A stretch of DNA of 51,323 nucleotides from Firmicutes bacterium CAG:646 (GCA_000432335.1 HF995397.1:6445-57767); one strand, 5' to 3'. Positions 25,768-35,393 are shown, counted from the stretch's first letter. Notes: generated from the sequence alone by a model not told the origin. Made by a program: numbers and translations.

Positions 25768-25868
25768 AAAAAATAGTTATACATTTTACGCTCAGTCTGC
25801 GCTCACTTTGAGCCTGAAGTCTCAAAGATGTGCTCGACAAATTCGCTGAAAATGTATAACTATTTTTT
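25768..25868. repeat. Dispersed palindromic element, copy 2
   Basis: A perfect 20-bp stem (AAAAAATAGTTATACATTTT at 25768-25787 against 25849-25868) encloses the same core as copy 1, including CTTTGAG/CTCAAAG. Compared with copy 1 the stem differs at two base pairs, each changed on both arms so that pairing is kept. T tracts flank both sides; it lies about 30 bases after the stop of the ANT(6)-like gene and probably ends the V-ATPase transcript. Confidence 0.85.
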
Positions 25869-25898
25869 AAAATCATGCTTAAAGCGGATGATCTGTTG

Positions 25899-26747
25899 TT
25901 ATAAGGTTTTCAGAAGTTCGATGTATTGGCGGATTTTTGTGACATCGTTTCTGTATTCATAGCCAAGTGCGGCGCATACTTCCTTCATAGCGCTTTCAAA
26001 CAGGTCCATAGCGGCTTCCAGAGCGTTCCAGGCAGCGTCCATATCTCCCAGATGATAACAGGTCAGCAGCAGGGAGGATTCCTGATTGCTGAGGAAGTTC
26101 ATAAGCCATTTGTCGCGTTTTCCCGTGTTGCATGGAAAGCCTTTTCTGGTTCCTGCCAGATATCCCAGCATCCGATGCAGTTCTTTTCGGAGTATTTCTT
26201 CTATATGCCAGTTGGCGAAGAGCAGTTCCTGCCGCAGCAATCCTCGGGCAACATAGGTAGATACGAAAAGAAATTCGTTTGCACAGTCATTGACGAAGGC
26301 TTCTCTGGGTTTTTGTACCCAGAATTCTTCATCAGAAGGAGAGGGCAGCGTAGGACAGATGCCGTCTTTGTCCATGAGGATTCGGATCAGCGGATCTTGT
26401 TTAAAGTATTCTTCCTTTGATTCCAGAGGAACAAGGGTAAGGTCAATCTTTACTCCGTCAGAAAACAGCATCAGGTAAGAAAACCAGCCTGTTGGCATAC
26501 TTGCGGGAAATAAATCCATTCCCTCCGGTTTTTGCATAAACAGAAGATCTCCGAATACGGAAAGCCATTCATCGGAGTCGAGATAGCTGTTTACATCTGT
26601 GACTAAAAACGTAATATCGTAATCCTGCCACTGATCCGGCTTTACATTTGGATTGACCCGGCTGCCTTCCAGTGTCATGACCCGGATTCGGTCATCTGTT
26701 TTTGCGATATTATCGAATAAGGTAAACACTTCTTTTTCAGATCTCAT
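25899..26747 (-). CDS. ANT(6)-like aminoglycoside adenylyltransferase
   Basis: 282 aa, the normal length of AadE/AadK-type enzymes. The N-terminus has MTLEGSRVNPNVKPDQWQDY followed by DITFLV, the nucleotidyltransferase GS...DxD-like motif, then GDLLFMQKPEGMD, KIDLTLVP and ANEFLFVSTYVARGL. ANT(6) enzymes adenylate streptomycin; activity of this chromosomal member is untested. Its start follows the V-ATPase subunit D stop by about 2 bases, so it is co-transcribed as the last gene of that operon. Confidence 0.88.
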   Translation of the reverse strand: MRSEKEVFTLFDNIAKTDDRIRVMTLEGSRVNPNVKPDQWQDYDITFLVTDVNSYLDSDEWLSVFGDLLFMQKPEGMDLFPASMPTGWFSYLMLFSDGVKIDLTLVPLESKEEYFKQDPLIRILMDKDGICPTLPSPSDEEFWVQKPREAFVNDCANEFLFVSTYVARGLLRQELLFANWHIEEILRKELHRMLGYLAGTRKGFPCNTGKRDKWLMNFLSNQESSLLLTCYHLGDMDAAWNALEAAMDLFESAMKEVCAALGYEYRNDVTKIRQYIELLKTL

Positions 26748-26749
26748 AA

Positions 26750-27376
26750 TTACGCCTTCTTCTTTGTCTGCATTCGTTTGATTACTTTCAAACGGGTAAA
26801 TTCCTCTCGCTCTTTTTCTTCCAGCGCATTTGTAATGTCTTTGGTAAGCTGCTCATAGTGAGGAATTGTAATGTTTTTCAGTGCGTTCGCTCTTTTCTGG
26901 GTTTTTTTGATGTTGGCAGCCAGACGGTAAGCAGAATTTTCTACCATGGAGAGCCGAATTGTCAATTCTTTTACCTTTTCAAAAGCCTGCCGCGCCGCAT
27001 CCAGGGATTCCTTCGTATTGTAGAAGGCGTAAGTAGGGATTTCTCCATCTGGATCGAACTGTACCAGAGGGATCTCCGTACCCATGATACTTCGGGTTTT
27101 AATGCGGATGGTGTCTTCTATGGGTACGGTGTAGGAAATCGTCTGTACTGTGTTGATACCAATTTCCATATTGGCTTTCTGCAGCGCAGCATAGGCGGAA
27201 CGGAAGGTCTGATCGATTTGGGACTGGATTCCCTTGGCCTCCTCGATGAGATCCATCAGTTCCCGCACCAAAATGTTTCGTTTCTTATCCATCAGGTCAA
27301 ATCCCTGAAGTGCAAGAGCCAGGGAATTTTTGGCCAGAATCAGGTTTCCCTTGGTAGGGAAGGTATTTGGATCCAT
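26750..27376 (-). CDS. ntpD: V-type ATP synthase subunit D
   Basis: 208 aa, the usual length. The central-stalk coiled coil is visible: NTFPTKGNLILAKNSLALAL, GFDLMDKKRNILVREL at the N-terminus, and a Lys/Arg-rich C-terminal helix (RLAANIKKTQKRANALKN). Subunit D is the rotating axle inside the A3B3 head. AAAGGGGG precedes the ATG. It is the last V-ATPase gene, directly followed by the ANT(6)-like gene. Confidence 0.95.
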   Translation of the reverse strand: MDPNTFPTKGNLILAKNSLALALQGFDLMDKKRNILVRELMDLIEEAKGIQSQIDQTFRSAYAALQKANMEIGINTVQTISYTVPIEDTIRIKTRSIMGTEIPLVQFDPDGEIPTYAFYNTKESLDAARQAFEKVKELTIRLSMVENSAYRLAANIKKTQKRANALKNITIPHYEQLTKDITNALEEKEREEFTRLKVIKRMQTKKKA

Positions 27377-27388
27377 AATATTCCCCCT

Positions 27389-28816
27389 TTATTTCATCAT
27401 GGCGTCTGCATCGGCTTTTGCTTCTTCTATCAGGTCGATCTCAGTAGGCTGGTAATACTGGTTCAGGATCTTGGTATCGATACGATCCAGTTCTTCTTTG
27501 GGAAGAAGTCCCAGAAGTTTCCAGCCGATATCCAGAGTTTGCTGAATCGTGCGGTTTTCAAATTCGCCCTGTCCCACAAACTGCTTTTCGAAAGCATTTC
27601 CGAAGATCAGATATTTTTTATCCAGAGGGGAAAGTTCATCCTCGCCGATAACGGATGCCAGCGCTCTTGCATCGCCTACTTTGGCATAGCAGGAGAAGAG
27701 CTGGTTTGCTACATCCTGATGGTCCGCTCTTGTGTACCCCTCGCCGATACCGTCTTTCATCAGACGGGATAGAGAAGGAAGCACGTTGATTGGCGGGTAA
27801 ATGGACTGTCCGTGAAGCTGACGATCCAGTACGATCTGACCTTCCGTGATATATCCGGTAAGGTCGGGGATCGGATGGGTGATATCGTCATTTGGCATGG
27901 TGAGAATGGGGATCTGGGTTACAGATCCGGCGCCACCCTGCACGATACCGGCGCGTTCGTATAAGGTAGCCAGTTCACTGTATAGATAACCAGGATACCC
28001 CTTTCTGGAAGGAATCTCACCTTTGGAGGAAGATACCTCACGCATAGCCTCACAGAAAGAAGTAATATCTGTCAGGATAACAAGAATATGCATGCCTTTC
28101 TCAAAAGCCAGATATTCCGCAGCGGTAAGAGCCACTTTCGGGGTGATCAGTCGCTCCACTACCGGGTCATTTGCCAGGTTCAGGTACATAACTACGTGAT
28201 CAGATACGCCGCTTTCTTCAAAGGTACGACGGAAAAATTCTGCTACGTCATATTTGACACCCATAGCTGCAAAAACAATAGCGAATTTCTCGTCAGAATT
28301 TTCTCCCAGAGACGCCTGCTGTACGATCTGGGCAGCCAGCTTGTCGTGAGGAAGACCATTTCCAGAGAAAATAGGAAGTTTCTGTCCTCGGATCAGTGTG
28401 GTAAGTCCGTCAATGGCGGAGATACCGGTTCTGATATAGTTTCGAGGATATTCGCGGGTTACCGGATTTAAAGGCAGACCATTAATGTTTGCTTTTGTGT
28501 CAGAGACGATGGGGCCAAGACCGTCAATGGGATTTCCGATACCGTCAAAGGTACGCCCCAGAATTTTTTCGGACAGAGCCAGCTCCATGGGATGACCGGT
28601 CAGTCGTGTATGTGTGTTGTTCAGAGACATATTGTCAGAGCCTTCAAAGACCTGAATGACTGCTTTGTCCTCGTAGATCTCCACGATACGTCCCAGTTTT
28701 TTCTCTTTGCCGTCTATGGTGAATTCTACGATTTCTTCATAAGCGGCGTTTTTCACACCCTCCAGAACTACCAGAGGGCCATTGATCTCACTTAATCCTA
28801 AATATTCAATTGCCAT
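27389..28816 (-). CDS. ntpB: V-type ATP synthase subunit B
   Basis: 475 aa regulatory, nucleotide-binding but non-catalytic head subunit. MAIEYLGLSEINGPLVVLEG starts the beta-barrel; the P-loop position has GNGLPHDKLAAQI instead of a true Walker A, as expected for B. ITSFCEAMREVSSSKGEIP, GYPGYLYSELATLYERAG and the IPILTMPNDDITHPIPDLTG stretch are conserved. AAGGAGG precedes the start; 14 bases separate it from subunit A. Confidence 0.96.
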   Translation of the reverse strand: MAIEYLGLSEINGPLVVLEGVKNAAYEEIVEFTIDGKEKKLGRIVEIYEDKAVIQVFEGSDNMSLNNTHTRLTGHPMELALSEKILGRTFDGIGNPIDGLGPIVSDTKANINGLPLNPVTREYPRNYIRTGISAIDGLTTLIRGQKLPIFSGNGLPHDKLAAQIVQQASLGENSDEKFAIVFAAMGVKYDVAEFFRRTFEESGVSDHVVMYLNLANDPVVERLITPKVALTAAEYLAFEKGMHILVILTDITSFCEAMREVSSSKGEIPSRKGYPGYLYSELATLYERAGIVQGGAGSVTQIPILTMPNDDITHPIPDLTGYITEGQIVLDRQLHGQSIYPPINVLPSLSRLMKDGIGEGYTRADHQDVANQLFSCYAKVGDARALASVIGEDELSPLDKKYLIFGNAFEKQFVGQGEFENRTIQQTLDIGWKLLGLLPKEELDRIDTKILNQYYQPTEIDLIEEAKADADAMMK

Positions 28817-28830
28817 ATGTGAGTTCCTCC

Positions 28831-30597
28831 TTATGCATTCTTATCCAGTACTTTTTCGTAGAATTCGTCTACGGCTTTTTTATAATCATCGAATAATTCC
28901 AGATGATCGTTCGGGATATCGTATTTGATGGAAATGATTTTTTCAAAAATCGTATCTTCCTTCAAAACAGACATCGGCATTCCCATAGTAACAAGTGCTT
29001 TTGATTTTTTGTAAAGGTATAAAATAATTTCCATCATTTTATACTGTTTTTCCATGGGGACACAAGTGTCGTCTTTGTGGAAAGCGTTCTGCTGGAGGAA
29101 GCCCAGACGGATTACACGGGCGATTTCAAGAACCAGTTTTTGATCGTCGGGGAGTACGTCGCTTCCGATCAGTTTTACAATTTCCATCAGACTGCTCTCC
29201 GTGTTCAGAAGAGCCATGATCTGGTTTCTAAGATCAATAAAGTTTTTATTTACATGTTCCTGATACCAGGGAGCCAGATCGCTGAGGTATTCGCTATAGC
29301 TGGTCAGCCAGTGGATAGCGGGGAAATGACGGGCGTAGGCAAGCGCCTTGTCCAGTCCCCAGAAACAGCGGACGAAACGTTTGGTATTCATGGTAACAGG
29401 TTCGGAGAAGTCGCCGCCCTGTGGTGATACGGCTCCGATGATAGATACGCTTCCCTCGGTTCCGTTCAGATTCTCCATCATGCCGGCTCTCTCATAGAAA
29501 GCAGACAGACGGGAGGCCAGATAAGCCGGGAAACCTTCCTCGGCGGGCATCTCTTCCAGACGTCCGGAAAGCTCTCTAAGCGCCTCTGCCCAACGGGAGG
29601 TGGAGTCTGCCATGATCGCTACGTCATAGCCCATATCACGGTAATATTCTGCCAGGGTAAGACCTGTGTAAATGGATGCTTCACGGGCAGCCACCGGCAT
29701 GTTGGAGGTGTTGGCAATTAGGGCTGTACGGTGCATCAGAGGATTTCCGGTTTTTGGGTCTACCAGTTCGCCAAATTCCTCCAATACCTGGGTCATTTCA
29801 TTTCCACGCTCTCCGCATCCGATATAGATGATGATATCTGCGTCAGACCATTTTGCAATCTGGTGCTGTGTCATAGTTTTACCGGTTCCGAAACCTCCGG
29901 GAACAGCAGCTGTACCGCCCTTTGCGATAGGGAACATGGTGTCCAGAATACGCTGACCGGTTACAAGCGGCACAGAGGCCGGGTAACGCTTGCGGGTAGG
30001 CCGGGGAATACGGATGGGCCATTTTTGGCACAGGGTAAGATCTTTGGTGCTGCCGTCTGCAAGCTGCAGAGTTACGATAGGATCAAGGATTGTATATTCT
30101 CCGTCGGAAGCCACATGTACTACGGTACCCTCTGTATCGGGCGGAACCATAGATTTGTGAAGGATGGTAGCGGTTTCCCGGGTTTCTGCAATAATTGTTC
30201 CGCCGGAAACGTAATCTCCTTTGGAAACAGTCATATGAACCTGCCATTTCTTTTCCGTATCCAGAGAGTCTACGCTTACACCACGGGTAATATATTTGCC
30301 GGACTGAGCGGCAATTTCGCTTAAGGGACGCTGAATACCGTCAAAGATGTTATTGAGGATGCCGGGTCCCAGAGTAACAGAGATCGCGTCATTGGTTCCG
30401 GTTACTATAGCTCCCGGTTTTAATCCGGTGGTTTCCTCAAAAACCTGAACGGTAGTGGCGTTTTTTGTCAGGGAGATTACCTCGCCTACCAGATGTTCTT
30501 CGCCAACATGAACCATTTCTGACATACGAAGACCTGTGTTTCCTTTCAGATAAACGACAGGTCCGTTGATTCCATAGATAATTCCAGTATTATTCAT
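28831..30597 (-). CDS. ntpA: V-type ATP synthase catalytic subunit A
   Basis: 588 aa from ATG 30597; GGAGGT lies 7 bases upstream and the start overlaps the end of subunit E by 8 bases. The catalytic P-loop is GGFGTGKTMTQ (preceded by GGTAAVP), and IIYIGCGERGNEMT, the long non-homologous insert, ADSTSRWAEALRELSGRLEE and PAEEGFPAYL are typical of A. It hydrolyses or makes ATP at the A/B interface. Confidence 0.96.
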   Translation of the reverse strand: MNNTGIIYGINGPVVYLKGNTGLRMSEMVHVGEEHLVGEVISLTKNATTVQVFEETTGLKPGAIVTGTNDAISVTLGPGILNNIFDGIQRPLSEIAAQSGKYITRGVSVDSLDTEKKWQVHMTVSKGDYVSGGTIIAETRETATILHKSMVPPDTEGTVVHVASDGEYTILDPIVTLQLADGSTKDLTLCQKWPIRIPRPTRKRYPASVPLVTGQRILDTMFPIAKGGTAAVPGGFGTGKTMTQHQIAKWSDADIIIYIGCGERGNEMTQVLEEFGELVDPKTGNPLMHRTALIANTSNMPVAAREASIYTGLTLAEYYRDMGYDVAIMADSTSRWAEALRELSGRLEEMPAEEGFPAYLASRLSAFYERAGMMENLNGTEGSVSIIGAVSPQGGDFSEPVTMNTKRFVRCFWGLDKALAYARHFPAIHWLTSYSEYLSDLAPWYQEHVNKNFIDLRNQIMALLNTESSLMEIVKLIGSDVLPDDQKLVLEIARVIRLGFLQQNAFHKDDTCVPMEKQYKMMEIILYLYKKSKALVTMGMPMSVLKEDTIFEKIISIKYDIPNDHLELFDDYKKAVDEFYEKVLDKNA

Positions 30598-31177
30598 CTG
30601 CCATACCTCCGGTAAAGATAAATTCATCCTTTGCATCTCGCAGCAATGTAGCAAATGAGTTGTCGATCAAAATGTTCTTGGAGCGGATAACTGCCCGCAT
30701 ACCTCCCAGCCAGGATTCTCTGGAAACAGAAGGAGCGAATCCAAAATGTTTTGTAAGTTCTGGAATGCGGCTCTCATCGGAAGGATCAATATAGATAATC
30801 ATTTCATCTTCCCCTGCAAAATCCAGCGCTTCCTGGATACGGGTGTACAGATATTCCATATATTCGGGAGTGTTTTTAAACAGTGTCAGTTTCCGTTCCA
30901 CTTCCTGAAAAATCTCTTTTTTGATCTCTTCTGTTCTGGAGGAGAGAATCCGGCGGTATTCCAGCTGCTTTGCAGATACCGTTTTGTTGATCTCCCGTTT
31001 CAGGCTGTCAGATTCTGCCTGAAGCTGGGCCTTTGCCTGCCGCTCCTTGGTTTCTTTGTGTTCCTGAAACATTTTCTCCAGAGCCTCCCGGTGCTCCTCC
31101 TGGAGAATTCGGGCTTCTTTCGCTGCACTTTCTATCGAAGCATCATAAAAATGTTGTAACTTTTCTTCTGTTGTCAA
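30590..31177 (-). CDS. ntpE: V-type ATP synthase subunit E
   Basis: 195 aa peripheral-stalk subunit: a long Glu/Lys/Gln-rich N-terminal helix (about residues 1-100) and an alpha/beta C-terminal domain (EDEMIIYIDPSDESRIPEL). The start codon is TTG at 31177, chosen because AGAGGGTG stands at the right distance and no ATG is near. It ends inside the start of subunit A. Confidence 0.9.
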   Translation of the reverse strand: MTTEEKLQHFYDASIESAAKEARILQEEHREALEKMFQEHKETKERQAKAQLQAESDSLKREINKTVSAKQLEYRRILSSRTEEIKKEIFQEVERKLTLFKNTPEYMEYLYTRIQEALDFAGEDEMIIYIDPSDESRIPELTKHFGFAPSVSRESWLGGMRAVIRSKNILIDNSFATLLRDAKDEFIFTGGMADE

Positions 31178-31194
31178 AGTTAATCACCCTCTTT

Positions 31195-31503
31195 TTAAAG
31201 TTTTAATCCAATAGCCTCGTTGACGTAGGAGGTGATGAAATCCGGTTTTCTTCCGGTACCATGCCGGTCAGGAATCTCAACAATCAGCGGCACTTTGTGA
31301 TGCAGCTTAACCTCATCCACGATTTCAGGGAATTCTCTTCCGAATTTTTCCGTGAGAAGGAGAATTCCAATTTCTTTATCTGCCAGTGCAGATTCAAGAG
31401 CCTGTCTTAATTCTTCTCTTTCATGAACAACCACACCGTCCACCCCGGCCAGCCGCATGCCGGTCTGGGTGTCGATGTTGTCGCTGATCAGATACATTTT
31501 CAT
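31195..31503 (-). CDS. ntpF: V-type ATP synthase subunit F
   Basis: 102 aa from ATG 31503 (AAAGGGG upstream), the usual length. KMYLISDNIDTQTGMRLAGV and EIGILLLTEKFGREFPE fit the small Rossmann-like F subunit that binds the rotor axle D. It lies between K and E. Confidence 0.92.
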   Translation of the reverse strand: MKMYLISDNIDTQTGMRLAGVDGVVVHEREELRQALESALADKEIGILLLTEKFGREFPEIVDEVKLHHKVPLIVEIPDRHGTGRKPDFITSYVNEAIGLKL

Positions 31504-31531
31504 AAAAATGAACCCCTTTTCGTCTTTTGGA

Positions 31532-31966
31532 TTACAGTTTACCAAGAATCATGAAGGAGATGATCAGACCATACAGAGCAATACCTTCTGCCATGGCTAC
31601 GAAAATCATGGATTTACCAAACAGAGATCCGTCTTCACTGATCGCTCCCAAAGCTGCGCTGGCAGAGCTGGCAACGGCAATACCAGAACCGATACCGGAA
31701 AGACCTGTAACCAGAGCTGCACCCAGATATCCGAGACCAGTAGCCAGACCATCACCTGCAACTTCAGTAGCAGCCTGTACGCTCTGAGTTCCTGCGAACA
31801 TGGCGATGGTAGCCACAAAGAGAGTTCCAAAGAAGAAGAAGCAGTTTACAGCCAGAGATTTTTTATAACGTTTCTTTGTTTTTTCTCCCAAAAGGAAAGC
31901 TGCTCCCGGAATAATGATGCTCAGAACGAGAGCGACAGCAGTTGTGATTTCAATAATGTTTGTCAT
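31532..31966 (-). CDS. ntpK: V-type ATP synthase subunit K (membrane rotor)
   Basis: 144 aa with four membrane helices, the two-hairpin form of the proteolipid. The ion-binding Glu is in the last helix (MAEGIALYG, about E127). The GIGSGIAV stretch of helix 3 lacks the Gln that helps bind Na+ in Enterococcus hirae NtpK (known), so the coupling ion cannot be assumed to be Na+. AGGAGG precedes the ATG. Confidence 0.93.
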   Translation of the reverse strand: MTNIIEITTAVALVLSIIIPGAAFLLGEKTKKRYKKSLAVNCFFFFGTLFVATIAMFAGTQSVQAATEVAGDGLATGLGYLGAALVTGLSGIGSGIAVASSASAALGAISEDGSLFGKSMIFVAMAEGIALYGLIISFMILGKL

Positions 31967-32002
31967 GATAATATCCTCCTAGATAAATAAAATAATGTGA
32001 TG

Positions 32003-33940
32003 TTATTTGTTTTTATTTTTTGTTAAAAAGGGGCGGAAAGGTTTTCCGCTTCCTTTATAAAAACGGCTGAACATTTCATAATATTCCAGACGGAGTACCT
32101 GAATACCTACGATCAGACCCTCCATAGCGGTAACAAAGATGTTTCCGCCGATTACCACCAGCCAGTTTGGAGAACCGGCTTCTGCGCCGGCAAGCATAAG
32201 AACAACCTCCATCATGGCGGCGTGGCTTACTGCGAATGCTCCGATACGGACAAAGGAAAGGGTATTGGACAGGTAACTGAGCATAACTTCAAAAAGTTCA
32301 AAGAAACTCTGTACAAAATACATTCCTTTGCTGCCCTCGATCATAGGAGATTCTTTCTTTACCAGACGGGTAAGAGGTTCCTTCAGCATGATAATGATGA
32401 GAGGGATTCCAAACATTATGCCGAGAACGATTCCAGCGGGAAGTTTGTGCCCTGTCATAAACAAAAGGATCACAGTTACCAGAGAACCGTAGAAAATCAG
32501 TCCGGCTACAGCGTTTTGATCGAACCAGATATTTTCCACATCTTTCTGACGAACAGCGTTAATGATATGGAAGATCATGGTCAGCAAAATCAGGAACATA
32601 CCGAATACAATCGCTACAACGAATACAGTATTTAATTTTCCGAGGAAAGGCACATCTGCCATAGCGCTTACCGGATGCAGCCACAGAGCTGGGATCACAT
32701 CTTCAAATCCGAAAACACTTCCGAACATCAGTCCGAAGAAAGTGGAGAAGATACCAGCTGTTCCGATAATAGCCGCCAGTTCCAGTTTCTTGAACTTGTA
32801 AAGCAGGAAACCTCCAATCATAAGGCAGGCGCCTTGTCCCGCATCTCCAAACATGGCTCCGAAAATAAAGATATAGGTGAGAGCTACAAAAATTGTGGGA
32901 TCCATCTCGTGGTAAGAGGGAAGACCGTACATTTTTACGAACATCTCAAAAGGTTTGAAGATTTTTGGGTTTTTCAGTTTTGTAGGCGGTTCGCCGTGAG
33001 CCGGTGATTCGTCTGTCTCTACAAAACAGTAGAGGTTTGAGTCGTCGGTAATGTCTTTTTGGAACCGTTCTGCATCGTCTGCCGACATCCATCCGCACAG
33101 AATATAGAAGACTTCTCGGTTATCTTCTTTGGTACACGCAGCCAGTTTACGCACATCGAAATTTCTGGATTGAGATTCCAGCTGTTCTTTCGCGGCGATC
33201 AGCTCGCTGCTTTTTCCCTGAATTAATTTTCGTGTCTGTTCCTGAAGATTCTTCAGAGACTTTTTAATAGAAGCAAGCTGGTTGGTAAGATCGTTGCATA
33301 CTTCCTGAGGCGTTCCGTGGATCTCTCCGGGAAGTTCCATCTGCTCAAAATGCATGGATGCATATACAGCGTCTACCCGGTCGGCTTCGCCGCGCGGGCA
33401 GAAATAGGTGCCCCAAATGTAATTATCGTCGGAGTAGCAGCGGAAAAACAGAGTCTCCATATTTGCATACACATAAGTTTCAAATTTTTCATAGTATTCT
33501 TTGGAAATCCGTCCAAAGCGGCAATACACATAACGGAATTTCAGCAGAGTGTCAATATCAAAATCTAATTGACGGAAGGGTTTGAGTTTTTCCGACAATC
33601 CTTCCAGATTTTTCTGCTGTTCTTCCAGGTCCTTGCGGTTTTGTCCCAATTCTGTCAATTCTGCATCAAACTTTTGAATCAGAGATACAGATTCTTCCAG
33701 AGAAAGAGATACATCTTTTTGTGGGGCGTCAGGGTCCAGCAGACTCTCAAATTCAGCAGCTTTCGCCAGAAGATTTTTGTAAGGGTTGATCTCCAGATAA
33801 GGCGTAAGATTCTGAACAGTCTTCAGTTGCGCCAGAGCATTTTCCAGATGAATTTCGTATTTGGAAAGATACTGATTCACCACACGGTCGATGTCCGCTT
33901 TTGGCCCGGTGATGCTTATAAATTCCATTTTTTCAATCAT
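32003..33940 (-). CDS. ntpI: V-type ATP synthase subunit I
   Basis: 645 aa. An N-terminal cytoplasmic half with coiled-coil stretches (residues about 75-130 and 225-270) is followed by a C-terminal membrane half with about seven helices beginning near FVALTYIFIFGAMFGDAGQG; SYLSNTLSFVRIGAFAVSHA contains the essential Arg. It is the a-type stator that forms the ion half-channels. GGAGG precedes the ATG. Confidence 0.94.
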   Translation of the reverse strand: MIEKMEFISITGPKADIDRVVNQYLSKYEIHLENALAQLKTVQNLTPYLEINPYKNLLAKAAEFESLLDPDAPQKDVSLSLEESVSLIQKFDAELTELGQNRKDLEEQQKNLEGLSEKLKPFRQLDFDIDTLLKFRYVYCRFGRISKEYYEKFETYVYANMETLFFRCYSDDNYIWGTYFCPRGEADRVDAVYASMHFEQMELPGEIHGTPQEVCNDLTNQLASIKKSLKNLQEQTRKLIQGKSSELIAAKEQLESQSRNFDVRKLAACTKEDNREVFYILCGWMSADDAERFQKDITDDSNLYCFVETDESPAHGEPPTKLKNPKIFKPFEMFVKMYGLPSYHEMDPTIFVALTYIFIFGAMFGDAGQGACLMIGGFLLYKFKKLELAAIIGTAGIFSTFFGLMFGSVFGFEDVIPALWLHPVSAMADVPFLGKLNTVFVVAIVFGMFLILLTMIFHIINAVRQKDVENIWFDQNAVAGLIFYGSLVTVILLFMTGHKLPAGIVLGIMFGIPLIIIMLKEPLTRLVKKESPMIEGSKGMYFVQSFFELFEVMLSYLSNTLSFVRIGAFAVSHAAMMEVVLMLAGAEAGSPNWLVVIGGNIFVTAMEGLIVGIQVLRLEYYEMFSRFYKGSGKPFRPFLTKNKNK

Positions 33941-33973
33941 GTTTACATCCTCCGGTAATAATAGTTTAATTGC

Positions 33974-35014
33974 TTATGATTTAAAAATATAACGCATGGT
34001 ATCTTCCGGGCTGATGCCATATCGGATACATTCCAGTACGGTGATCAGGCGGTCGATTTCATGTTCTTTGTGATACAGGTAGCAATAGATGGTTGCTACA
34101 GAGTAAGGATTTTGTTTACTCTCAGTAAGAAGGACGTGCTTCATAATGTAAGCATACATTTCTTCTAGAGTGTGAGAGTCCAGTTTTTCATATCTTCTTC
34201 CGTAATAAGTCTGTTGGAGAAGCGCTTCAAAGGTACTCATATTTTCAGCTTCCACCAGAGAAGATATGTCTTTTTTCTTTAATTTGTAGTTCACAGGAAT
34301 CAGCAGCGCGTAAATATCGGCGGAGTCCATGTGATAATACTGTTTGGAGCGATAAATCCACTGAAGATTCAGCAGGTCAAACTTGTTGCCGTAGGCTCTG
34401 GTAATCTCTTCCAGATCACGTTTCTTTAAAAACTTGTCTTTGGTTTTCCAGATAGAGGAAAAGTAATAGAGGTCCAGAGTCATTTCATAATCGAACAGTG
34501 TAGGGTCTTCCAGACGGGCAAGTGCATGGAGCGGCTGATAATAGGGCGTACCTTTTAAATTAGCCACAAATTCTTCCACAGATCCGGAAGCGGTCAGTTT
34601 ATTAATGTCCAGTTTGGAATGTTTATCAAAGAATGGTTTAAACAGAGAAAGATCCAGATCCACACCTCTGTGATCAAAGATCTTGTTCAGACATTCTTTC
34701 ATAATGGAAACTTCGTAACGACAGAAATAGAGATCCAGAAATTTGCGTTGTTCCATATTGGAGAAACGGTAGATCTTTGTAAAATCGTCATAGACGGAGT
34801 TGGTCAGAAGCTGTTCGATTTTTCCCCTGTGCAGGTCATCTTCTGACAGAGAAGACCAGGTGTTTTGATAAGCCGGTTTTTGCTTCAGCCAGGCAACTGC
34901 CTGAGGGACACTTTTAAGTTCTGACAATTCCCGATATTGCTGGGTAGTCAGAAGCCTGCTCTGCATGGCGCGTATCTTAGTAGACAGACCGCTGTAAGAT
35001 AATAGAGAGCTCAT
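33974..35014 (-). CDS. ntpC: V-type ATP synthase subunit C
   Basis: 346 aa from ATG 35014, with AGGA 10 bases upstream; a GTG at 35023 overlaps the previous stop but has AGGA too close. The all-helical V0D/AC39 pattern is seen (YSGLSTKIRAMQSRLLTTQQ, repeated three-fold internal motifs). It joins the rotor axle to the K ring. Confidence 0.93.
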   Translation of the reverse strand: MSSLLSYSGLSTKIRAMQSRLLTTQQYRELSELKSVPQAVAWLKQKPAYQNTWSSLSEDDLHRGKIEQLLTNSVYDDFTKIYRFSNMEQRKFLDLYFCRYEVSIMKECLNKIFDHRGVDLDLSLFKPFFDKHSKLDINKLTASGSVEEFVANLKGTPYYQPLHALARLEDPTLFDYEMTLDLYYFSSIWKTKDKFLKKRDLEEITRAYGNKFDLLNLQWIYRSKQYYHMDSADIYALLIPVNYKLKKKDISSLVEAENMSTFEALLQQTYYGRRYEKLDSHTLEEMYAYIMKHVLLTESKQNPYSVATIYCYLYHKEHEIDRLITVLECIRYGISPEDTMRYIFKS

Positions 35015-35019
35015 AATAT

Positions 35020-35331
35020 TCACATCCTGATTATTTTATGAAAGATTTTATCAGTTATTTTTTGATGATTGTCCTGATAATACTGTTCCATGGCAGACAT
35101 GGTATGTTCCATGCCGGTTTTCATGTGTTCCAGTTCTTTTTCGGATTCCTGCTGAAGGTTGAGACGCAGTTCTTCCAGTTTTTTTTGGGTGATAGCTTCT
35201 ACCTGGGCGTCAAATTCGGCAGTCCGTTTTTCGGCTTCTTTATCCTGATTTTTGGTTTCGTTCACAGCGGATTCCATGATGCGGGAAGCGGCTGTTTCTA
35301 TTTCAGACAATTTGTCAATAATCGGTTCCAT
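35020..35331 (-). CDS. V-type ATP synthase subunit H/G-like stalk protein
   Basis: 103 aa from ATG 35331 with GAGGT upstream. Nearly the whole chain is a charged helix (AEKRTAEFDAQVEAITQKKL, LQQESEKELEHMKTGMEHTM), typical of the AhaH/G peripheral-stalk partner of subunit E. It opens the operon. Confidence 0.82.
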   Translation of the reverse strand: MEPIIDKLSEIETAASRIMESAVNETKNQDKEAEKRTAEFDAQVEAITQKKLEELRLNLQQESEKELEHMKTGMEHTMSAMEQYYQDNHQKITDKIFHKIIRM

Positions 35332-35393
35332 TTTTACCTCGCTTTCTTTATTCAATGTAGTATGTGTCACTGGAATTTCAGCAACTTTTATAC

